From assembly GCA_003024985.2 (NCBI GenBank), contig PXIH01S0008323.1: a stretch of 10,850 bases of DNA; one strand, written 5' to 3'. Of the stretch, positions 6,901 to 10,850 are shown piece by piece. This DNA is from Euperipatoides rowelli. Lineage: Eukaryota; Onychophora; Udeonychophora; Euonychophora; Peripatopsidae. Below the pieces are notes generated by a model. It saw nothing but the letters and a program-made list of their open reading frames with translations, was not told the DNA's origin and did not search any database. Each line of letters starts with the position of its first letter. The stretch's first letter is position 1. A program made the position numbers and the translations under genes.

Positions 6901-7890
6901 TCACATCAATTACCTCAACAAATTGATGAGAATAGAAGGTCTAGAATTAAAGAGTCAACATAAAAACTTGCTGAAAAATATTATACAGGACAACTCATCT
7001 ATTTTGATTGAGGATGTGGAAAGGATGACAGGGACATTGATAGAACCCTATAAACCCTTGTTCACTAGTGACATCCCCATTTATAGCAAACAATATGGAT
7101 ACCCTATTCAGATTATGCCCTTCTCCGTAAAAAATGGACAGTTTTGACGCAGCAGGTATCGTAACAAGGGGACGCTCTCAATGGAAAAAAGTCCCATACT
7201 AGTCGTGCCCAAAAAGGACTCTGATGACATTAGGATGGTGATCGATCTGAGGTGGATCAACGTCATCCAACCCGAATAGTACCCATTCATGTGCATTACG
7301 GAAATATTGGACCGACTGGGGGGAGGTGGTGTCAAAAATATGTTCAACCCTTGACCTCAATAAATGGGTATTACAATATAGGGTTACATGAAAGTGTAAG
7401 GGAAAGATTCAGCTTCACATTACCATTAGGAACGTACATCCTAAATAGGCTTTTGCAGGGATGAATAAAAAGTTCCGCAATCTTTTAGAACATCATGAAT
7501 GATGTATTGAGCTCCCTGCTCAGGGAGGATGGAATCTTCTGCTACATAGACGATATCATAGTACATTCCAAAACAGATGAAGAACACCTGGTTCTATTAG
7601 AGAAATTATTTAAGGCACCAACCAAAATCAACATGGCAGTGCGGCCATCAAAATGCAATTTATTCCAGAAATCCGTCAAATTTTTGGGACATCTCATAGA
7701 CGCTCCAGCAGCCGCCCATCCAGGGAAAATATAGAATGTGTAGAAAACTTTGAACGCCCCACCACCATGAGGCAATTAGTCCTTCCTAGGCACGGTGAAC
7801 TTTTATTGCAAATTTATTAGCGACACCACCACCATGGTCATTAGATCTCTACAATTTATTAAAGAGGAAGAATATCAAAATAAATTGGTC
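6901..7890 (+). pseudogene. Reverse transcriptase remnant
   Basis: This enzyme would copy element RNA into cDNA. In order: a lead-in ending IYSKQYGYP (7080-7103); fingers motifs ILVVPKKD (about 7195-7220) and RMVIDLRWIN (about 7231-7262); motif A TLDLNKWVLQY, with its Asp codon at 7353-7355; a degraded motif B region reading RFSFTLPLGTY (about 7405-7440); the catalytic YIDD box at 7543-7554; and the thumb with KCNLFQKSVKFLGHLI and LGTVNFYCKFI. At least four frame changes and several stops separate these pieces. YIDD in place of the common YLDD or YVDD is an accepted variant. The longest intact piece (7495-7734) covers motifs C to E. Confidence 0.9.
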
Positions 7891-8421
7891 TTTGGAAGCC
7901 GAACAAGCATTGAGAGAGCTGAAACAGAGACTTATCTCCACCCCTGTTATGGCATTTCACGATTTTTCCCAATCATTTGAGATAATGTGTGATGCTTCCT
8001 TGTATGGAGTAGGAGTGGTGCAACAGAGAGATGCTGAAAGCAATGCAAGACCCATAGCATATTTCAGTCGAAAGTTGAACAAAGAAGACCAGAATTACTC
8101 GGCAATAGAGAGAGAAGCGCTGGCAATAGTTTATACACTGCAGCAATTTAGACATATTACCTACGGTTTCCCAGTCATATAGAAAACTGATCACAGCCCC
8201 TCACCTATTGTTTTGAAATGAAGGAGTATAACTGCCAAATTTCAAGATGGGTCCTTCAAATACAGGACAATAACCTAAAAATAGAATACTTGCCGGGTAA
8301 ATTTAATGAAGTAGGTGATTGGTTGAGTAGGAATCTAGGCAGAGAAGTAGCCATTATCTACAGTACCTCCAGCAAGAAAGCCCAATCCTGTCTAATATGC
8401 ACATTTGTCAAGAACAGATAA
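7885..8421 (+). pseudogene. RNase H remnant
   Basis: RNase H would remove the RNA strand during cDNA synthesis. A clean stretch (7892-8182) carries IMCDASLYGVG, whose Asp (residue 34) is the first catalytic position, then PIAYFSRKLN and YSAIEREALAIVY, the conserved Glu block. A stop (TAG at 8180-8182) is followed by ACTGATCACAGCCC, still recognisable as the TDHxPL motif with the third catalytic Asp. After one frame change, ISRWVLQIQDNNLKIEYLPG and NEVGDWLSRN give the tether that ends this domain in Ty3/gypsy elements (compare the usual N-V-A-D-x-L-S-R). This is the best preserved domain of the copy. Confidence 0.9.
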
Positions 8422-9427
8422 AGGATACCAAGTGCAACAATATTTTTCCCCAAATACAAGAAGGAAAGTTGAAAGATGGTGAGTACATGATCACTATGTA
8501 AAAGAATCTATACCAATCCTAAAACTGAAGATTGGAATTACAGGGTTGTTTTGCCTCCCTCTCTAGTTAGCGATGTGTGTTTCAACTATCACGACAACAT
8601 CCAAGGTGGACACTTATCGTTAAAAAAAAACCATTTGGAAAATTAGGCGGGTCTTCACATGGGACATGTATCCTGCCATCCTTGAGTACACCCGATCCTG
8701 TGACAAATGCCAAAAAAAAAACACCATCCGTATTAAGGCGACTTTCACTCCAATCATTCCTCCCACTCATTGCTTTGAAAGGATATCATGTGATTTTTAG
8801 GTCCATTCTCTGTAAGTAAACGACGCAACAGATATATCGTTATATGGACCGACCATTTTAGTCGCATGTCTTTTGCATCAGCAATACCCAACCAAGAGGC
8901 AAGCACATTGGCTAATGATTACCTAAACAACATATTTTCCAAATATGGAGGATCAAAAGTCATATGAGTTACCACATTAACCTGAAGGATTTTTACCGCC
9001 CTCACTAGAACATTGGGAATATACCATTGTTTCACTTCTGGATACCATGCCAATGCAAATGGAGTAAGTGAAAGGATCAGTGGCAAAGTAATCAACCTAT
9101 TGTCCCATTACCGCAACACGAATTTCAGCAACTGGGATGAAATGCTGCAATTGGTTATGTTTGCTCTGAACACCTCTATTCACAGATATCATGGCAGCAC
9201 TCCTTTCTACATCTTCCATGGGTTCCATCCCATAAACCCCGGTATAGAAATAGCGGTTTATGAGCTCAATCCGATCATGAACCTCCAGAGTTAATAGATC
9301 AATTCACTAGACATTTTAGCGATCGGAACCAAAAACGGAGGCTGTGTGAGTTTTGTAAAGGAGATATAGTGCTAATAGACGTGGCAGCAGAGCACCTGCA
9401 TGAGAGCACAGTAGGAGCAATTACTGA
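8422..9427 (+). pseudogene. Integrase remnant, truncated at its 3' end
   Basis: Integrase would insert the cDNA into the genome. The N-terminal zinc-binding HHCC is visible: His codons at 8590-8592 and 8611-8613 and CDKC at 8699-8710. In the core, CDF gives the first catalytic Asp (8792-8794); RNRYIVIWTDHFSRMSFA follows in another frame. The region where the second Asp (usual SDxGxxF) is expected, about 8965-8995, reads only PEGF-like sequence and the Asp is not recognisable. GYHANANGVSERISG holds the Glu at 9070-9072. The C-terminal domain keeps CKGDIVLIDVAA near 9355-9390. The frame then meets T-rich sequence at 9428 and stops being integrase. Confidence 0.88.
9372..9390 (+). repeat. 19-nt motif shared with 2096-2114
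   Basis: This is the second copy of the 19-nt identity described at 2096-2114. Here it lies within the integrase C-terminal coding sequence and reads LIDVAA, 37 bp before the T-rich junction. Confidence 0.75.
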
Positions 9428-9457
9428 TTTTTTTTTTACTTTTTATTTTTTTCTAAA
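9428..9457 (-). other. A-rich tract at the junction of the two gag elements
   Basis: Read on the minus strand this is an interrupted poly(A) stretch (A7, T, A5, GT, A10). It lies 43 nt past the stop of the minus-strand gag, whose stop codon overlaps AATAAA (9499-9504 on the minus strand). The layout is that of a reverse-transcribed polyadenylated RNA, but simple A-rich expansion is possible because such tracts are common throughout the window. Immediately on the other side lies the truncated integrase. Confidence 0.45.
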
Positions 9458-9499
9458 AGGTTTTGTTTAATCGCTGCTTTCTGTAAAAACAAAATTACT

Positions 9500-10544
9500 T
9501 TATTCTTTATCTGAGTCCAGTTCTATGATATGAACACTGGATTTAGTTAAGCCTATTGCAAGATAGTGCACCTCTATTTCTAATCCGTATTCTGCAGCTT
9601 CTGCCAGGTTGCAGGGTATGTTTTAACATATCCAACCTTAGCGCTGAGTTTAAATTGCTCTTTTAAGCTATGTTATTAGCAATTCTTCTTTCATTGGCTC
9701 AGCCATTGCTGGAAAGCTCTAAATGGCTCTCCTTGTACTTGCATGCATGATAATACAAGTTTTAAGCCATCATCTTTTTTTGGAGGCTTTAAAAATAATA
9801 TCTTGAATTGTCTGATCCTTTCTTGGATCGTTATTCCATCAAAATTTCCCAGCTCCCTATTATAGTGTATTCTTGCCTTAGCTGACAACTTAGTCTCCAT
9901 GACTTGCTTCATAACATGAGTCCAGCCTAGATCTTTAGCTAAATTTATGAATGCTTTTATCCATCTTTCACACTCAAATAGATCTGTAGGGTCAGCGTTA
10001 AACGTGGAAAACATGGCTAGCACTACTTGTTCTGCCATTTGTGTATATTCCATGTTAACCCTCCTGGCTACTAAAGGTAGATAATGCTCCCCCTTAGTTT
10101 GGAGCAGCTGGTTATTTGCTGAAACTTCATTAGATTGAAATGTCATTATTGCCCTCTGCTGATTTGAATCATTATTTTCTATTGATATTGGAGCTTCGGT
10201 ACTCTGGTTAAAGCTGGTGGAGGATCCCCATCTAAATATAGGCTAACACCTCTTGACCGGTTATTTCGTACTTCATGCTCACTCAAAAGATCCCTTACAT
10301 GGTAACCAAGCCATTCTATCTCAGCCTTTTGAATTTCTATAGTTCTTGTCAAATTATTTATTAATTTTTCATTAAATTGTACTGGGGAAAGGCCTTCTTG
10401 CTCCTCATTTGAGTCAACTAATTGATCTCTTAATATTGGAGCGGCTATGGGTGATAGGGATTCTATTGGTGGAGGTGCACTATCTGTCTCTCCTATGCTA
10501 ATTTTAAAGGCTAACTTCGGTGTTTTATCCGGTTCAGTAGCCAT
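9500..10544 (-). pseudogene. gag: Second Gag-like gene, related to the plus-strand gag, lightly broken
   Basis: The minus strand starts at ATG (10544-10542) with MATEPDKTPKLAF, preceded by ATCAAA. The first 121 codons include a predicted coiled-coil-like stretch (about residues 58-90, NNLTRTIEIQKAEIEWLG). A frameshift near 10200-10215 leads into the second piece (ATG 10146), with a capsid-type core: RWIKAFINLAKDLGW, KLSAKARIHY and IQERIRQFKILF. These align in order with FIKAIVLICEEQKWP, RLGVQARATYF and FEKRIQCFLKLF of the plus-strand gag. A TGA ends it near 9691; similarity continues through more frame changes (LKEQFKLSAKVGY, then EAAEYGLEIE) to TAA at 9500-9502. No zinc knuckle and no pol follow. 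It could be a retrocopy of gag, a truncated element, or a once-captured gag now decaying. Confidence 0.75.
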
Positions 10545-10850
10545 TTTGATTTACAGTACTTATACCATATATACTATAATAAACTACAATTTTGTTTTAA
10601 CGAAAAAATAAAAATGCCTACTCTTACAAGTCCAACCTTTTTATCAAAGAAACAAAAAATGTAAAAAAAGTTAATATGAAGTCATGTTTGAAAAAAAAAA
10701 TCAATTTGAAAATGGATTATTTTTGAGAAAGAAAAAAAAAACTGGGAGAAAAAAAAAGAAATTTGTTTCACAGGTTCTTTTTGTCGTAGACACCAAGACT
10801 AACTTTAAAAGGCGGAGTCTATACCTATTTTGATTTTAAAATAATAATAC
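10545..10850. other. AT-rich non-coding right end
   Basis: No gene is supported. On the minus strand this would be the 5' flank of the second gag. A weak TATATATGGTATAAG-like stretch lies about 10-40 nt before its ATG. Several long A runs on the plus strand (10690-10699, 10732-10741, 10750-10758) and a GGGAGAAAA purine tract (10744-10752) resemble the tracts upstream of the other gag. No LTR end or target-site duplication was seen before the window stops. Confidence 0.5.

Larger units (their letters stand above)
4421..9427 (+). mobile_element. Decayed Ty3/gypsy-type LTR retrotransposon, LTRs not found
   Basis: About 5 kb reads gag - protease - reverse transcriptase - RNase H - integrase, the order that defines Ty3/gypsy (Metaviridae) rather than Ty1/copia, where integrase comes before reverse transcriptase. 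Each domain shows family motifs, but the frame shifts repeatedly and carries many in-frame stops, so the copy is dead. The left end is placed at a possible gag ATG (4421); the right end is an abrupt change to T-rich sequence at 9428. No env-like gene and no chromodomain were seen. No LTR pair is in the window, so age cannot be estimated from LTR divergence. Confidence 0.9.

Noticed and set aside
1-10850. tRNA or rRNA genes
   Set aside because: No cloverleaf with matching A and B box sequences and no conserved rRNA blocks were seen on either strand; only weak TTCAAATC-like matches.

Overview
The window reads as AT-rich, intron-poor-looking intergenic DNA of an animal, with long A/T homopolymers and one clearly recognisable, heavily decayed LTR-type retrotransposon. 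An arthropod (possibly a crustacean) is suggested, at low certainty, by a textbook TATA box placed 30 bp upstream of a TCAGT initiator. No bacterial-style operons, rRNA, tRNA or CRISPR arrays are visible.

Layout. Bases 1-700 hold only AT-rich DNA and a C14 run. Bases 743-850 look like a promoter plus a short non-coding first exon ending in CAG|GTAGGT. Bases 850-3780 are non-coding in appearance but contain GC-richer islands: two inverted repeats (1593-1662 and 1906-1944), a 19-nt motif that recurs exactly 7.3 kb away inside the retrotransposon, a possible small poly(A) retroposon (2197-2538), a possible terminal exon (2911-2998), three diverged tandem copies of a ~205-bp unit (3034-3650), and a poly(A) signal with a GT-rich downstream stretch (3766-3825). 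Together these could be one plus-strand, mostly non-coding transcription unit, but that is an inference.

Bases 4421-9427 (+) are a Ty3/gypsy-type (Metaviridae-like) element in the order gag, protease, reverse transcriptase, RNase H, integrase. Family motifs are readable throughout: a CCHC zinc knuckle, DTGA and ILGYNML of the protease, YIDD of reverse transcriptase, the CDAS and ERE motifs of RNase H, and HHCC, CDF and NGVSER of integrase. The frame is broken by many frameshifts and stops, so no protein of the element can be made as it stands. No LTRs were found: the 5' LTR is not recognisable and the 3' end is cut off at a T-rich junction. Two local structural changes have scarred it: a 62-bp tandem duplication in gag and a near-perfect 31-bp-arm palindrome between gag and protease.

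Bases 9500-10544 (-) hold a second, better preserved Gag-like gene, convergent with the first and belonging to a related but clearly diverged lineage. It has no visible zinc knuckle and no pol behind it. On its own strand it ends with an AATAAA overlapping the stop, then an A-rich tract that abuts the truncated integrase, which suggests a reverse-transcribed gag-only copy or a rearrangement joining two elements tail to tail. Bases 10545-10850 are AT-rich with no gene seen.
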